Under the pieces are notes generated by a model. The model did not search any database and had not been told where the DNA came from. It saw only the letters and a program-made list of their open reading frames with translations. A DNA stretch of 64,000 nucleotides from positions 248,001 to 312,000 of the forward strand of contig NZ_JAESVN010000004.1 in the NCBI RefSeq assembly GCF_016765775.1. The letters run 5' to 3'. Position 1 is the first letter of the stretch; every line of letters begins with the position of its first letter. Source of the DNA: Szabonella alba. GTDB taxonomy: Bacteria; Pseudomonadota; Alphaproteobacteria; Rhodobacterales; Rhodobacteraceae. Shown in pieces: positions 9,014 through 19,413 of the stretch. A program made the translations under genes and the position numbers.

Positions 9014-10189
9014 TTATTCCGGGTGCCGCCGCCGGAATGCCAGCCATTGATGCAGCGCGATCCCGGCAAGGCTGGGTAATGCGACGAAAAGCGCCAGCCC
9101 CGCCGCCCCCTGCGACGCGATCAGGGCCGCCAGCAGTGGCGTGCCGGTGGTGGTGCCCAGATTGCCAAGCTGCGCCACCGCCCCCGCCGCACGGGCGCGA
9201 TCCTCGGCCCCGGGGTTCAGTTGCGGAATGGCCGCGAAACTTGCGCCTTGCACCACGCCCAGACTGGCGGCCAGCAGCAGCGCCGCCGCGACCATCGCCA
9301 TCGGCCAGCCGGGAAAGACCCAGATCATCGCGGCGCCCAGCACCGCCACCGCAAAACCGCCCTGCACGATCCGCACCGCCGGAAAACGTGACAGCAGCCA
9401 GACCCCAATCGTCAGCGACACGACGATCGAGACCAGCGGCATCATCGCCGCGACAAATCCCTGCCAGCCGCCGCCCACCATCGGCGGCAACAGTGTCAGC
9501 AGGGCAACATAGGTCAGGGTATAGCAGCAAAACCCCAGCGCCGGGGCCGCGACAAAAGCCGAGGCATAGATCTGCCCATGCTGACGCAGCAGCACCGGCA
9601 GGCGCAGCTCCGGCAGGCGCGCCGGTGCCTCGGGCGGCAGAAGCAGCCGGACGGCAAGGGCGAACACCGCCATATAGGCGGCATGGGCCAGAAACAGCGC
9701 CCCATTGCCGAAGCGATCCGCCAGCGGCAGGCCCAGTGTCGCGGTGATAGCGAATGACACGGCAAAGAAACTGGACCACAGCGTCATCGCCAGCCCCTGA
9801 AAGCGCAGGGGCGCCACCTGCGCTATCATCACCGGGGCGGCCACGACGATGGCCAGATGCGAAAATCCCTCGGCCACGCGCAGCGGCAGCATCAGCGCCA
9901 GCGGTGGCATCGGGGCCTGCAAGGCCGAGAACAGCGCGGCCAGCGCCAGCGCCCAGACCAGAACCCGGCGCGATCCCAGACCCTGCACCATCAGCCCAGC
10001 CGTGGTGCCGAAGATCAGCCCGACCAGCCCCACGACCGAGACGACAAGCCCCAGAAGAACCGCACCCGCCCCCGGATAATCCAGCGCGATCCGCTCAAAC
10101 AGGACCGACACCTTGCCGAACTGCGCCGCCGCCCCAAGGCCCGCGCCCCAGAGAACAAGAATGACCGGCAAAGGCGATGTGCTGCGCAT
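9014..10189 (-). CDS. Major facilitator superfamily transporter
   Basis: The 391-residue protein is almost wholly hydrophobic, with about 12 predicted membrane segments from residue 8 to the C terminus. The loop between helices 2 and 3 (GTTAGLMVQGLGSRRVLVW) resembles the MFS signature motif A. No residue pattern fixes the substrate; drug or small-metabolite efflux is only a guess. It lies upstream of uvrA on the same strand, but the SOS box between them suggests that uvrA has its own promoter. Confidence 0.85.
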   Translation of the reverse strand: MRSTSPLPVILVLWGAGLGAAAQFGKVSVLFERIALDYPGAGAVLLGLVVSVVGLVGLIFGTTAGLMVQGLGSRRVLVWALALAALFSALQAPMPPLALMLPLRVAEGFSHLAIVVAAPVMIAQVAPLRFQGLAMTLWSSFFAVSFAITATLGLPLADRFGNGALFLAHAAYMAVFALAVRLLLPPEAPARLPELRLPVLLRQHGQIYASAFVAAPALGFCCYTLTYVALLTLLPPMVGGGWQGFVAAMMPLVSIVVSLTIGVWLLSRFPAVRIVQGGFAVAVLGAAMIWVFPGWPMAMVAAALLLAASLGVVQGASFAAIPQLNPGAEDRARAAGAVAQLGNLGTTTGTPLLAALIASQGAAGLALFVALPSLAGIALHQWLAFRRRHPE

Positions 10190-10261
10190 GGTGCTGACCT
10201 AGCGCGCGCCACCCAAGGATGCCACGCCCAAAACGAAAGGGCGAGAAAATTCCCCCGCCCC

Positions 10262-10329
10262 CTTTTCATCTTGGCCGAAATACCTTGGAGGGTGAGGCGC
10301 GAACCGTGCCGAGGGGGGCAGCGCCCCCC
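10262..10329 (+). repeat. GC-rich intergenic double-hairpin element, copy 2
   Basis: CTTTTCATCTTGG at the start, AAATACCTTGGAGGG at 10278-10292, hairpin GGCGCG-AAC-CGTGCC at 10296-10310, then GGGGGGC-AGC-GCCCCCC at 10313-10329. It sits directly behind the lpdA stop codon and before the MFS gene. Compared with copy 1, one C in the first stem is replaced by T, keeping a G-U pair. Confidence 0.85.
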
Positions 10330-10338
10330 TTCCCCCGC

Positions 10339-11733
10339 TTACATATGAATCGCGCGGCCGTAAGCGTCCAGAACCGCCTCATGCATCATCTCGCTCAGCG
10401 TCGGATGCGGGAAAACGGTTTCCATCAACTCGGCTTCCGTCGTCTCCAGCGTGCGGCCCACGACATAGCCCTGAATCAGTTCGGTGACTTCCGCACCGAC
10501 CATATGCGCGCCCAGCAATTCGCCGGTCTTGGCGTCAAACACGGTCTTGATCAGCCCTTCACTTTCACCCAGCGCAATCGCCTTGCCATTGCCGATGAAG
10601 GGGAAGCGGCCGACCTTGACCTTATGCCCCGCCTCTTTCGCCTTCGCTTCGGTCAGCCCGACGCTGGCAACCTGCGGATGGCAATAGGTGCAACCCGCGA
10701 TGGAATTCGGCTTGATCGGATGCGGATGCCCGCCCGCGATCAGTTCGGCGACCATCACGCCCTCATGGCTGGCCTTATGCGCAAGCCAGGGCGCACCCGC
10801 GACATCGCCGATGGCATAAAGCCCCTCGACCCCGGTGCGGCAGAATTCATCGGTCACGACATGGGTGCGGTCAATCTTGACGCCCAGCGCCTCAAGCCCC
10901 AGCCCCTCGACATTGCCGACGATGCCCACGGCCGAAATCACGGTGTCGAACTCCGCCGTCTCGGTCTTGCCATTCGCCTCAAGATGCGCGGTGACCTTGC
11001 CGCCAGCCTTGTCGAGCTTCTTGACCGTGGTCTTTTCAAGGATCTTCATCCCTTGCTTCACAAAGGATTTCTTCGCAAAGGCCGAGATTTCGGCATCTTC
11101 CACCGGCAGCACGCGGTCCATCACCTCAACCACCGTGGTGTCAGCGCCCAGCGTGTTGAAGAAGCTGGCAAATTCAATGCCGATAGCGCCCGATCCGATG
11201 ACCAGAAGTTTCTTCGGCATCCGCTTGGGCTGCAGCGCGTGCTTGTAAGTCCAGACCAGATCGCCATCCGCCTCAAGCCCCGGCAGTACCCGCGCCCGCG
11301 CGCCGGTGGCAAGGATGATCGCCGGCGCGGTCAGCTCTTCGCTGCCCTTGTCGGTCTTGACCGAAACCTTGCCCTTGGCGGGGATCGTCGCCTCGCCCAT
11401 GACCACGGTGATCTTGTTCTTCTTCATCAGATGGCCGATGCCACCTGAAAGCTGCTTGGCCACCCCGCGCGAGCGCGCGACCACTGCATCGAGATCATAG
11501 CCGATCCCGTCAGCCTTCAGCCCGAATTCCTTGGCGCGGTGCATCAGGTGGAACACTTCCGCCGAACGCAAAAGCGCCTTGGTCGGAATACAGCCCCAGT
11601 TCAGACAGATGCCGCCCAGATGCTCCCGTTCGACAATGACCACGGATTTGCCCAGTTGCGCCGCACGGATCGCGGCCACATAGCCCCCCGGACCCGAACC
11701 GATCACCACCACATCAAAGCTTCTGGCCGCCAT
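10339..11733 (-). CDS. lpdA: Dihydrolipoyl dehydrogenase (E3)
   Basis: This 464-residue flavoprotein reoxidises dihydrolipoyl groups of 2-oxoacid dehydrogenase complexes with NAD+. FAD-binding VVVIGSGPGGYVAAIRAAQLG is at the N terminus, the redox disulfide is Cys43-Cys48 in GGICLNWGCIPTK, the NAD site is VIGSGAIGIEFASF, and the C-terminal HPTLSE carries the proton-relay histidine. The NWGCIPTK form is common among E3s serving pyruvate dehydrogenase in this group. No E1 or E2 gene is nearby. Two adjacent ATGs (11736, 11733) follow a GAGGGAGGGA stretch; the second gives better spacing. Confidence 0.95.
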   Translation of the reverse strand: MAARSFDVVVIGSGPGGYVAAIRAAQLGKSVVIVEREHLGGICLNWGCIPTKALLRSAEVFHLMHRAKEFGLKADGIGYDLDAVVARSRGVAKQLSGGIGHLMKKNKITVVMGEATIPAKGKVSVKTDKGSEELTAPAIILATGARARVLPGLEADGDLVWTYKHALQPKRMPKKLLVIGSGAIGIEFASFFNTLGADTTVVEVMDRVLPVEDAEISAFAKKSFVKQGMKILEKTTVKKLDKAGGKVTAHLEANGKTETAEFDTVISAVGIVGNVEGLGLEALGVKIDRTHVVTDEFCRTGVEGLYAIGDVAGAPWLAHKASHEGVMVAELIAGGHPHPIKPNSIAGCTYCHPQVASVGLTEAKAKEAGHKVKVGRFPFIGNGKAIALGESEGLIKTVFDAKTGELLGAHMVGAEVTELIQGYVVGRTLETTEAELMETVFPHPTLSEMMHEAVLDAYGRAIHM

Positions 11734-11827
11734 CATTCCCTCCCTCAAAAAAGTGGTTTACCCTTAAACCAACCCTTCGCACCGAGCAACAAAGCCAGAG
11801 GCGCAGGGCCATGCAGTCAACGCATAG

Positions 11828-12400
11828 CTAGCTCCGCATTTCCTTGACAATGGCCGCATAGGCCCCGGCATCAAGAAAGTCCTGCTCGGCCGGAGTCGTC
11901 TCGCGCCCCAACGCGGCATTGCGGAAGGGAAAGCGGCCAAAGCGGCGGATGATCTCCTGATGCGCCCGGGCATGCAGCGCAGGTTCGGCCCCGGTTTCGG
12001 GCATGCGCGTCGACAGATAGTCGACCGCCAGCGCCTGATCTGCCATATCCTCGGAATGTTCGAAGGGCAGATAGAAAAACTGCCGCTCGGGCTCGGGCAC
12101 GCCCAGATCCCAGCCTTCGGCAACAGCCTTGCGCGCCGCCGCGCGGGCCATGGGATCGGTCGCGAAAGCCTCGGCCCGGCCGCGATGGATATTACGGGAA
12201 AACTGATCGGTGATGATCAGAAAGGCCAGCGTTCCGGCGGGGCCGTCAATCCAGTGATCCAGCCCACCCGCATGCGCCGCCTGCCACAAATCGCCGAACC
12301 GGTCGCGGATGGTCGCGTCGATTTCCTCGCCGCCCAGATACCAGCCTTCGGGGCCGGTTTCCTCCAGCCAGAACTCCAGAACCTCGACCGGATCGGACAT
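11828..12400 (-). CDS. DUF924 family protein
   Basis: The 190-residue protein matches the DUF924 family by VLEFWLEETGPEGWYLGGEEID, LAFLIITDQFSRNIHRG and FFYLPFEHSEDMADQ, which predict an all-helical soluble protein. Its biochemical function is unknown. The start at 12400 is supported by GGAGG at 12408-12412 with a 7-nt spacer; an in-frame upstream extension has proline- and arginine-rich shadow composition and is rejected. It is flanked by lpdA downstream and an MFS gene upstream, all on the minus strand, with gaps of about 95 and 175 nt. Confidence 0.85.
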   Translation of the reverse strand: MSDPVEVLEFWLEETGPEGWYLGGEEIDATIRDRFGDLWQAAHAGGLDHWIDGPAGTLAFLIITDQFSRNIHRGRAEAFATDPMARAAARKAVAEGWDLGVPEPERQFFYLPFEHSEDMADQALAVDYLSTRMPETGAEPALHARAHQEIIRRFGRFPFRNAALGRETTPAEQDFLDAGAYAAIVKEMRS

Positions 12401-12575
12401 TGCCGCGCCTCCTTGTGCAAAAAGCGCGCAGGGTTGCGCGCCGCCGGAAGGCCAACCTGACAGGTTTGGCATGGGCTGACAACGCTGGATAAGCGGCCCG
12501 ATGCGGGACCGGTATAGGGGCCCGCGCGGGACAGACCCGCCCCGCCCCTCCACGCCGCCGCGTCGGGTTATGGCC

Positions 12576-13838
12576 TCAGTCCATCGGGCGCGGCGGGGTC
12601 TGGCGTGTTTGTTCGACCTCGCCTTCGCCCATGGCGGCAGTGGCCACGATGGCCGTGGCCGAAGGGGAAACCGCGGTGAAGGCTGCGGTTGCATCGGGCG
12701 TCTGACGACGACGCGTCATCCGCCAGGCGGCATAGGTGGCAAGGAAGGCGAACAGCACCGACATGTAAAGGAAGAAGCCCCGGGGTCCGACCTCACTCAT
12801 CAGCCAGCCGGTGATGACCGGACCGGCAATCGCCCCCAGCCCATTGATGAACAATAGCCCTGCCGAGGCCGCCGCCATATCCGATTTCTCAAGATAATCG
12901 TTCACATAGGCGAGGATCAGCGAGTAAAGCGGGTTCGAGATCCCCCCCGCCATCGCCCCGATCACCAGAAGCACTGCAAAGGGCGCGTCCCAGATCACCG
13001 GAACCGACAGCACCACCGCGCCCAGAACCGCCAGCCACAGGATCACCGTGCGCCGGTCGATCCGGTCTGACAGCCAGCCGATGGGGTATTGTGCGATCAG
13101 ACCGCCGACATAGATGCCCGCGATGAAGATCGAGATGTCCCGCACGCTGAGCCCCGCCTGCGATCCCCAGACCGCTGCCATGCCGAATTGCGCCGAAAAG
13201 ACGCCGCCCAGCAGGAACATCCCGACACATCCAAGAGGTGAAGCGTGATAAAGCCGTTTGAAGGACAGCGGCTTTGTTGACTCGAATGAAGGCGCGGGAC
13301 TGACCGACAGAAGGATCGGTGTGAAGGCCAGCGAGACCAGCACCGAGGGAATGATGAACAGGATGAATCCCGACGGATCGCCAAGGTTCAGCAAACCCTG
13401 TGCCGCGATGATCCCGATCATCTGCACGATCAGGTAAAGCGACAGCGCCTGCCCCCGATTTTCATTGCTGGACGCATTGTTCAGCCAGCTTTCGGCGGTG
13501 ATATAGACGCCTGAAAAGGAAAAGCCGATCAACACGCGCATCAGCGACCATGCAATCCAGTTGGGTGCCACCGCATAAAGGATCAGCACCGCCGAAATCA
13601 AGGAACCCAGCGCCGCAAAGACCCGCACATGGCCCACGCGGCGCAGCATTTCCGGCACCATGCGCGACCCGAACAGGAAGCCCACGAAATAGCAGGACAT
13701 GACCACCGAAAGCTGGAAGGTCTCCATGTTTTCCAGCCCGCCCCGGATGCCCAGCAAGGACCCCTGCATGCCGTTGCCCAGCATCAGCAGCATCATCCCC
13801 AGCAAAAGTGGCCAGGTGGATCGCAGCACGGTCAGCAT
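12576..13838 (-). CDS. Major facilitator superfamily transporter (YcaD-like)
   Basis: The 420-residue protein has 12 predicted membrane helices, an N-terminal MLTVLRSTWPLLLGMMLLMLG, and motif LSDRIDRRTVILW between the two helix bundles, as in the YcaD subgroup of MFS carriers. The last ~45 residues are a hydrophilic Ala/Thr-rich cytoplasmic tail. Substrate unknown. An AAGGA site lies 7 nt before the ATG at 13838. The 268 nt between this start and queA hold no recognisable gene and presumably include its promoter. Confidence 0.85.
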   Translation of the reverse strand: MLTVLRSTWPLLLGMMLLMLGNGMQGSLLGIRGGLENMETFQLSVVMSCYFVGFLFGSRMVPEMLRRVGHVRVFAALGSLISAVLILYAVAPNWIAWSLMRVLIGFSFSGVYITAESWLNNASSNENRGQALSLYLIVQMIGIIAAQGLLNLGDPSGFILFIIPSVLVSLAFTPILLSVSPAPSFESTKPLSFKRLYHASPLGCVGMFLLGGVFSAQFGMAAVWGSQAGLSVRDISIFIAGIYVGGLIAQYPIGWLSDRIDRRTVILWLAVLGAVVLSVPVIWDAPFAVLLVIGAMAGGISNPLYSLILAYVNDYLEKSDMAAASAGLLFINGLGAIAGPVITGWLMSEVGPRGFFLYMSVLFAFLATYAAWRMTRRRQTPDATAAFTAVSPSATAIVATAAMGEGEVEQTRQTPPRPMD

Positions 13839-14106
13839 CGGGAAGTCCTTTCAGGGGGGCAGGTCACTTTGGACGAAACGGGTTAATATTTTGCCGCGTG
13901 ATCCGGGTATCCCGAAATCGCGGCCTTCCAACGCAGCGCGCTATCCTAATTGCGCGACAGGGAGAAGGCAAAAGCAGGTGATGCGACCCGGCGAAAACAC
14001 GTCTTCATCGCCCATTTGCGACGGTTTGACATGCTGTCGCGAAATGGCCCCTTGCGACAGGTGCTTTTCCGCTGTCGGCGCGGTTCGCTTTGCTGCGAAT
14101 CCGGCG

Positions 14107-15165
14107 TTACGGTTCGCCCGGCAACAACAGGGACGCATCGCCATAGGAAAAAAAACGATAGCCTTCGGCCACCGCATGGGCATAAGCATCACGCATCCGC
14201 TCTTGTCCCATGAGGGCAGCGACCAGCATCAGAAGCGTCGATTTCGGCAGGTGGAAATTCGTCATCAGCCCATCTGTCACGCGGAAACGGTAACCGGGAT
14301 AGATGAAGATATCCGTCTCACCGCGCCAGGGCTGCATCTGCCCCTGCGCATCGGCAGCGGATTCGATCAGCCGCAGCGCGGTTGTTCCCACCGCGATCAC
14401 CCGCCCCCCCGCCGCGCGGGTCGCGTTGATCTGCCTTGCGGCCTCGGGCGTGACCTCCCCCCATTCGGCATGCATCCGGTGGGTCGTCACATCCTCGACC
14501 TTCACCGGCAGGAAGGTTCCCGCACCGACATGCAGCGTGACCTCGGTCAAGTCGACACCCGCCGCGCGGAGCGCCGCCATCAGACCGTCATCGAAATGCA
14601 GGCTGGCCGTGGGTGCGGCCACCGCGCCGGGGGTGCGGGCAAATATGGTCTGGTAATCCTCATGATCCTGCGCATCAGGGGCACGTTTCGCGGCGATATA
14701 GGGCGGCAGCGGCATCTGCCCGGCCTCTGCCAGTGCCGCATCGAAATCGGAGCCTTCCAGATTGAAGACCAGCCGCAGATCGGTTTCGCCACGCTCGGCT
14801 ACCTCGGCCTGCAGTCCCGCGGCAAAGCGGATCACCTCGCCTTGTGCCAGTTTGCGCAGGGGCCGCGCCAGCGCGCGCCAGCCCCCTGACGGGTCGGGCT
14901 GGGTCAGCGTCACCTCGATCCCGGCCACGGCCTCCCCCTGCGGGGTCATGCGGTGGCGCCGCCCCTCAAGGCGCGCGGGGATAACACGGGTGTTGTTCAG
15001 CACAAGAAGGTCACCGGGGCGCATCAGGCCCGGCAGATCGGAGACATGCAGATCCTGCATCCCTGCCGGACCGACAACCAGCATCCGTGCCGCCGGGCGC
15101 GGGCGGACGGGGCGTGTCGCAATCAGGTCTTCCGGCAGATGGAAATCGAAATCATCCAGTTTCAC
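14107..15165 (-). CDS. queA: S-adenosylmethionine:tRNA ribosyltransferase-isomerase
   Basis: QueA (352 residues) transfers and isomerises the ribosyl group of SAM to make epoxyqueuosine in tRNA. Family motifs include [20 protein letters not shown] at the N terminus, [42 protein letters not shown] and [22 protein letters not shown]. The start is GTG (15163-15165) and overlaps the stop of the preceding DUF3971 gene as GTGA, so translation is probably coupled to a large envelope protein. No other queuosine gene is in the window. Confidence 0.97.
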   Translation of the reverse strand: MKLDDFDFHLPEDLIATRPVRPRPAARMLVVGPAGMQDLHVSDLPGLMRPGDLLVLNNTRVIPARLEGRRHRMTPQGEAVAGIEVTLTQPDPSGGWRALARPLRKLAQGEVIRFAAGLQAEVAERGETDLRLVFNLEGSDFDAALAEAGQMPLPPYIAAKRAPDAQDHEDYQTIFARTPGAVAAPTASLHFDDGLMAALRAAGVDLTEVTLHVGAGTFLPVKVEDVTTHRMHAEWGEVTPEAARQINATRAAGGRVIAVGTTALRLIESAADAQGQMQPWRGETDIFIYPGYRFRVTDGLMTNFHLPKSTLLMLVAALMGQERMRDAYAHAVAEGYRFFSYGDASLLLPGEP

Positions 15166-18100
15166 GGCGTGCTGCCCTCCGGGCTGGCGGATGGGGCCGC
15201 CCCGGGCGGCGGTGAAGGCTGCGCTTGTGGTGGCGGCGGGCGGCGGAAGATCTCGCGGAACATGCCCGGGGTCAGGATCGACAGCGGGTTGACCGAGACC
15301 GCAGGCTGCGCCGCCGTGCCGCCGACCCGGTAGGAAAACCCGAACAACCCTTCCCCCCGCCGCGTGAAGATCGACCCGATCGCGTTGAGCATGTAGACCG
15401 GCGAGATGACCCCCTGAAGGTCAAGCCGCCCCCCTTGTGTGTAATAGATCCCGTCCAGCGACAGGCCCAGCGAGGCCCCGACCGCGGAGCCACTGGTGAT
15501 GCGGATCGCATCGGGCGTCAAGCTGAACTCGGCCTCCGCCTCGGAAAACAGCAGGCCCGTGCCGTTCATCTGTTCCAGGAGACCCACGACCGAGATGGCC
15601 GACAGCATTTCGGCCAGCGCAGGCAGGTTTCGGATCGCCAGATTGGTCATTTTCAACGTGCCGTCATAGTCCCCCGCAGGGCCGCGCGGCTGCAGCACCA
15701 GATCCATCTCGCCGCCGCGCGCATTGGGAAAGATCCGCGCCGCCGAAAACACCGCCCCCGCATTGACCGACCGCACCCGGATCGCCGTGCCCCGGCCCGC
15801 CACCGGAACCAGCGTGCCGAAAACTGGGGCCTGCCCGTTGACCCCGGCGGTGAAATCACCCGAAAGCCCCCCGGCCATGGGTGACAGGTTGCTGCGGAAC
15901 GCCGTCAGCCGGATCGCATCGGTCAGGGCAAGTTCATCCAGCGCCAGCGTGACCGGCGGGGCGGTGCTGCCCGATCCGCCCGTATTGCCCGCCGCATTGC
16001 CTGCCGCCCGCGACCGGGTCAGCCCCCGGATATCCAGACGCCCGCCGGTCAGCGCGATGGCAGGCGTCCGGCCCTGCCCCCGCCCGGTCAGTTCGACCGT
16101 CGCATCCAGCCATTGCCCGATCCGCAAAGGCGCGAAACGCGCGGTTTGCAGCCCGCCCCCGGGCGCCAGGGTCACCGTTCCCGCCGCCGTCAGCCCCGCC
16201 GCCTCGATCCGCAACGCCTCAACCCTTGCGGGCTGCCCCAGCGCCGCCACGATCTCCAGCCGTCCCCGCGCGCCTGCGGGTTTCGACCAGCCCAGCGGCG
16301 GCAGCGCCATCCCCAGCCCCGCAAGATCCGAGACCAGCAGCAGCGCAGGCGGCTCGCCCCGGCGCAGCTCGATCGTGACATCGGCCTGCCCGCGCCCGGA
16401 AATCAGACCCGCAGGCAGCGCGATCCCCAGCCTTGCCACCGTTTCCGGCGAAAGCTCGATCTGCCCTGACAGGGTTGAGCGTCCGACATGTTCAGGCCCG
16501 AATTGCTGCCGGAACGCCACATCGAAGGGCACCCCGTCCAGTTGTCCCGGTCCGGTGATCTCAAGCCCTTCCTGCGTCGCCGCAACATTCAGCGCCGCCG
16601 CCTCGACCACCCGGCCCGGCACCAGGCGGTCCGAACGGAACCCCGCGATCCGGGCATCGACGTCCAGTTCCAGCTCATGGATACGGATGCCCTTGATCAG
16701 CGGCATGGTCAGCCGGATCCGCGCCTCGGCCTGCCCCTCACCCAGATCGACCGGCAGGCGCGCCTTGGTCATGATTTCGAAAGGCGGGCGGTCCAGCAGC
16801 GACAATGCGGCCACCAGACCGCCCCGCGCCACCACGTCGACATCGGCAATGGCGGGGCGCTGCGTCACGTCGCGCACCTTGAACACCGTGTCCGAGACGT
16901 CGATCCGCCCGCCCCCCGGCGCGGTGACATGGCCCTGCTGCACCACCTGCATATAGCTGCGATTCTCGATCACCGCATAGCCGCGCCCCTCCTCGACTGG
17001 GGGCAGGTTGCGCAGGAAACGCAGCGCGCCCCCGGTGAAGTCATAGCCGACCCGGATCTGCGGTTCGGCCCCCGGTGCCAGACGCAGGGCCGCGCGGACA
17101 TTGGACACCTCCCCCTCGCGCAGGTTCTGGACCAGCCAGTCCCGTGTGCGTGGCGCCAGCCGTGAGGGCCAGAGCGCCAGCAGCCGGTCATGAGTGATGC
17201 GGTCCAGCCCCAGATCCAGCCCCACCTCCCAGCCCGCAGCGCCTGCGGTGACGCGCCCGTCGGCAACCAGCCGGTTGCCCGCGACGGTCAGCGCAATCTG
17301 CCCGATTTCCACCCGGAACGGATCAAGGCGCAGCCTCAGGTCCAGCGCCCCTTCACCCAGCAGCAACGGTTCTTCCAGCACGTCCTGCGCGTCCAGTCGC
17401 AGACTGTCGATGCGGATCTGCGCCAGCATCTCGGCCGGGATGCCGGCATTGGCCCCGGGCAGATAGGCATGGCCCCCCGCCGCCAGCGACAGATCCGGGC
17501 TTTCCACCCGGAATTCGTGCAGATCCAGCCTTTCGCGCTGCGGGTCATAGCCCAGAAACAGCCCCGCGCTGTCAAAGGCCACCGGCTCGATCCCGTCGAT
17601 CGGGCGCAGGGCCCCCGGCCCCAGCGACAGTTCCGCCTCGAAGGAACTGATCTGCCCCATGCCATCCAGTGCCGAAGCGATCCGCCCCGAGATCGGCGCA
17701 TCCAGCACCGAAAGGAAGGTCAGCGGCGCAAGTTGTGAGGCCAGATCAGCCGCCGCCACCCTTTCAACCGCCGCCGTAAACCGCGCGGCACTGTCGGATT
17801 TCTGCGCCACCAGCGTCACATCCGCCCGCGCCCCGTCCCCATCCAGCAGCGACAGGCTGGCCTGCACGGCAATCTCATCCGCGCGATTGTCCAGACGCAG
17901 CCGCCCGTCGCCCAGATCCCAGCGCCGCCCGGCCAGACGATCATCGAAACGCAGGCTCATCGCTTCGGCCTCGATCCCGCGCAACTGCCCCAGCGCCGGA
18001 TCGGCAAGCACCGCCGCCAGCGCGTCGATCAGCGATCCGATCCCGGCGGCGGGCAGCGTGCTGGCGCGTGCCTCAAGCCCGAAATCGAAGCGCCCGTCGG

Positions 18101-18635
18101 GCAGGCGCCGCAGATTGACACGCGGCCCGATCAGGCGCAGGCCCGCCAGACGCACCCTGCCCGACAGCAGCGCCGATCCGTCAAAGATCATTCGCGCCTC
18201 GGGCACGACCAGAACCGCATCGCCGCCCCGGCGCAGCAGGCGCAGGTCTTCCAGACGCAGGCGCGGCACCCAGTCGCGATCCACCCGCAAGACCGCCCCG
18301 CCCAACGAGACCGCCGGCGGCACCACACCCTGCGGCTCAAGCGCCGCGACAAGGCTGCGGTTCACCCGCGCCTCGGCCTCAGCCACCGCCCAGACCGGCA
18401 GCGGGATCGGCCTTCCGGTCAGCGCAAGGCCCGCAAAGACGACAAACAGGGACAGAAAGATCAGGACCGGCAGCACCCAGAAGGCCGACCGGGCCGGGCG
18501 TGGCGCGCGCGCCTTGCGCGGAGGGCGGGTGGGGCCGGACGCAGGCGCAGCTGCGGACACCGACAGATCCGCCCCGGCATCCGGCTGTGCCGCGCCCTCG
18601 GTCCGTGCCGTGCTGTCCTGCGTCTGATCGCCCAT
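15162..18635 (-). CDS. AsmA/YhdP-like DUF3971 inner-membrane protein
   Basis: This 1157-residue protein has a basic, proline-rich cytoplasmic N terminus, one membrane helix at about 51-73 ([17 protein letters not shown]), and a very long periplasmic part rich in alternating beta-strand sequence, as in DUF3971/AsmA-2 proteins. Relatives such as YhdP and AsmA are thought to form hydrophobic-groove bridges that move phospholipids across the periplasm; that role here is by analogy. The start at 18635 follows AGGGG with a 4-nt gap; an in-frame ATG at 18656 is an alternative. It is divergent from bcp and coupled to queA. Confidence 0.88.
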   Translation of the reverse strand: MGDQTQDSTARTEGAAQPDAGADLSVSAAAPASGPTRPPRKARAPRPARSAFWVLPVLIFLSLFVVFAGLALTGRPIPLPVWAVAEAEARVNRSLVAALEPQGVVPPAVSLGGAVLRVDRDWVPRLRLEDLRLLRRGGDAVLVVPEARMIFDGSALLSGRVRLAGLRLIGPRVNLRRLPDGRFDFGLEARASTLPAAGIGSLIDALAAVLADPALGQLRGIEAEAMSLRFDDRLAGRRWDLGDGRLRLDNRADEIAVQASLSLLDGDGARADVTLVAQKSDSAARFTAAVERVAAADLASQLAPLTFLSVLDAPISGRIASALDGMGQISSFEAELSLGPGALRPIDGIEPVAFDSAGLFLGYDPQRERLDLHEFRVESPDLSLAAGGHAYLPGANAGIPAEMLAQIRIDSLRLDAQDVLEEPLLLGEGALDLRLRLDPFRVEIGQIALTVAGNRLVADGRVTAGAAGWEVGLDLGLDRITHDRLLALWPSRLAPRTRDWLVQNLREGEVSNVRAALRLAPGAEPQIRVGYDFTGGALRFLRNLPPVEEGRGYAVIENRSYMQVVQQGHVTAPGGGRIDVSDTVFKVRDVTQRPAIADVDVVARGGLVAALSLLDRPPFEIMTKARLPVDLGEGQAEARIRLTMPLIKGIRIHELELDVDARIAGFRSDRLVPGRVVEAAALNVAATQEGLEITGPGQLDGVPFDVAFRQQFGPEHVGRSTLSGQIELSPETVARLGIALPAGLISGRGQADVTIELRRGEPPALLLVSDLAGLGMALPPLGWSKPAGARGRLEIVAALGQPARVEALRIEAAGLTAAGTVTLAPGGGLQTARFAPLRIGQWLDATVELTGRGQGRTPAIALTGGRLDIRGLTRSRAAGNAAGNTGGSGSTAPPVTLALDELALTDAIRLTAFRSNLSPMAGGLSGDFTAGVNGQAPVFGTLVPVAGRGTAIRVRSVNAGAVFSAARIFPNARGGEMDLVLQPRGPAGDYDGTLKMTNLAIRNLPALAEMLSAISVVGLLEQMNGTGLLFSEAEAEFSLTPDAIRITSGSAVGASLGLSLDGIYYTQGGRLDLQGVISPVYMLNAIGSIFTRRGEGLFGFSYRVGGTAAQPAVSVNPLSILTPGMFREIFRRPPPPQAQPSPPPGAAPSASPEGSTP

Positions 18636-18649
18636 TTCACCCCTGACCC

Positions 18650-18685
18650 GAACCATTTGGTTCCGGCATGGCTTTAACTTTGACA
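18650..18685. promoter_or_regulatory. Inverted repeat and TTGACA box between DUF3971 gene and bcp
   Basis: GAACCA-TT-TGGTTC at 18650-18663 is a perfect inverted repeat in the 101-nt divergent spacer. TTGACA, a perfect -35 hexamer, follows at 18680-18685 facing bcp, although no good -10 is visible at 17 nt. Plausible operator plus promoter; no regulator is assigned. Confidence 0.4.
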
Positions 18686-18736
18686 AAAGGCAACTAGAAC
18701 ACCAAGCATCCCTCTCCAACAGGCAAGGAGCCGCAG

Positions 18737-19198
18737 ATGTCCCCAATTACCACAGACGATATGGCCCCCGACTTCACTTTGCCGCGTGATGGCGGCGGCA
18801 CGGTTTCGCTTTCTGCGCTGCGTCCGGGCCGGGTGGTCGTTTATTTCTACCCCAAGGATGACACCAGCGGCTGCACGCTGGAGGCGCGCGACTTCACCGA
18901 TCTGGGCAATGAGTTCAAGGCGCTTGGCGTGACGGTGATCGGCATTTCCAAGGACAGTGTCGCCGCGCATGACAAATTCGTGAAGAAGCACGGGCTGGGC
19001 GTGATTCTTGCCTCGGATGAGGGCGGCACCACCTGTGAGGATTACGGCGTCTGGGTCGAAAAAAGCATGTATGGCAAGACCTATATGGGCATCCAGCGCG
19101 CGACCTTTCTGATCGGGGGAGACGGGCGGGTTGAAAAACTATGGCCCAAGGTCAGCGCCAAGGGCCATGCCGCCGAGGTGCTGGAGGCGCTGCGCTGA
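18737..19198 (+). CDS. bcp: Thioredoxin-dependent peroxiredoxin, Bcp/PrxQ type
   Basis: The 153-residue peroxidase reduces hydrogen and organic peroxides. The peroxidatic Cys46 lies in FYPKDDTSGCTLEARDF, where the usual TPGCT reads TSGCT. The second cysteine of the 5-residue spaced PrxQ pair is absent (Leu-Glu-Ala-Arg-Asp follows), so it is probably a one-cysteine or distal-resolving form; Cys in GGTTCEDYG is a candidate resolver. AAGGAG lies upstream of the ATG. It is transcribed away from the DUF3971 gene. Confidence 0.93.
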   Translation: MSPITTDDMAPDFTLPRDGGGTVSLSALRPGRVVVYFYPKDDTSGCTLEARDFTDLGNEFKALGVTVIGISKDSVAAHDKFVKKHGLGVILASDEGGTTCEDYGVWVEKSMYGKTYMGIQRATFLIGGDGRVEKLWPKVSAKGHAAEVLEALR

Positions 19199-19413
19199 CC
19201 CGTCATAGGGGATAGCCCGCGTCCGGGCTGATCTGCGCGCCCTGATCCGGCCGGCTTGATCGAACCGACGCGGGCGGCTAACCAGACCGCAGCCGCGCGG
19301 AACCGCGCAAGGAGGGGGGGATTTCCGCCCTTCCAACCGTCTTTCCGCCTAGGTCCCGGTCGAATGGCGGCCTGGCGTAAGTCGGACGTTGCCAAGTCAA
19401 AGGAGCCCGCATC

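Noticed and set aside
13699-14889. 396-codon plus-strand frame across the MFS-queA gap
   Set aside because: Most of it is antisense to queA. The intergenic part has no start signal and no conserved-looking sequence.
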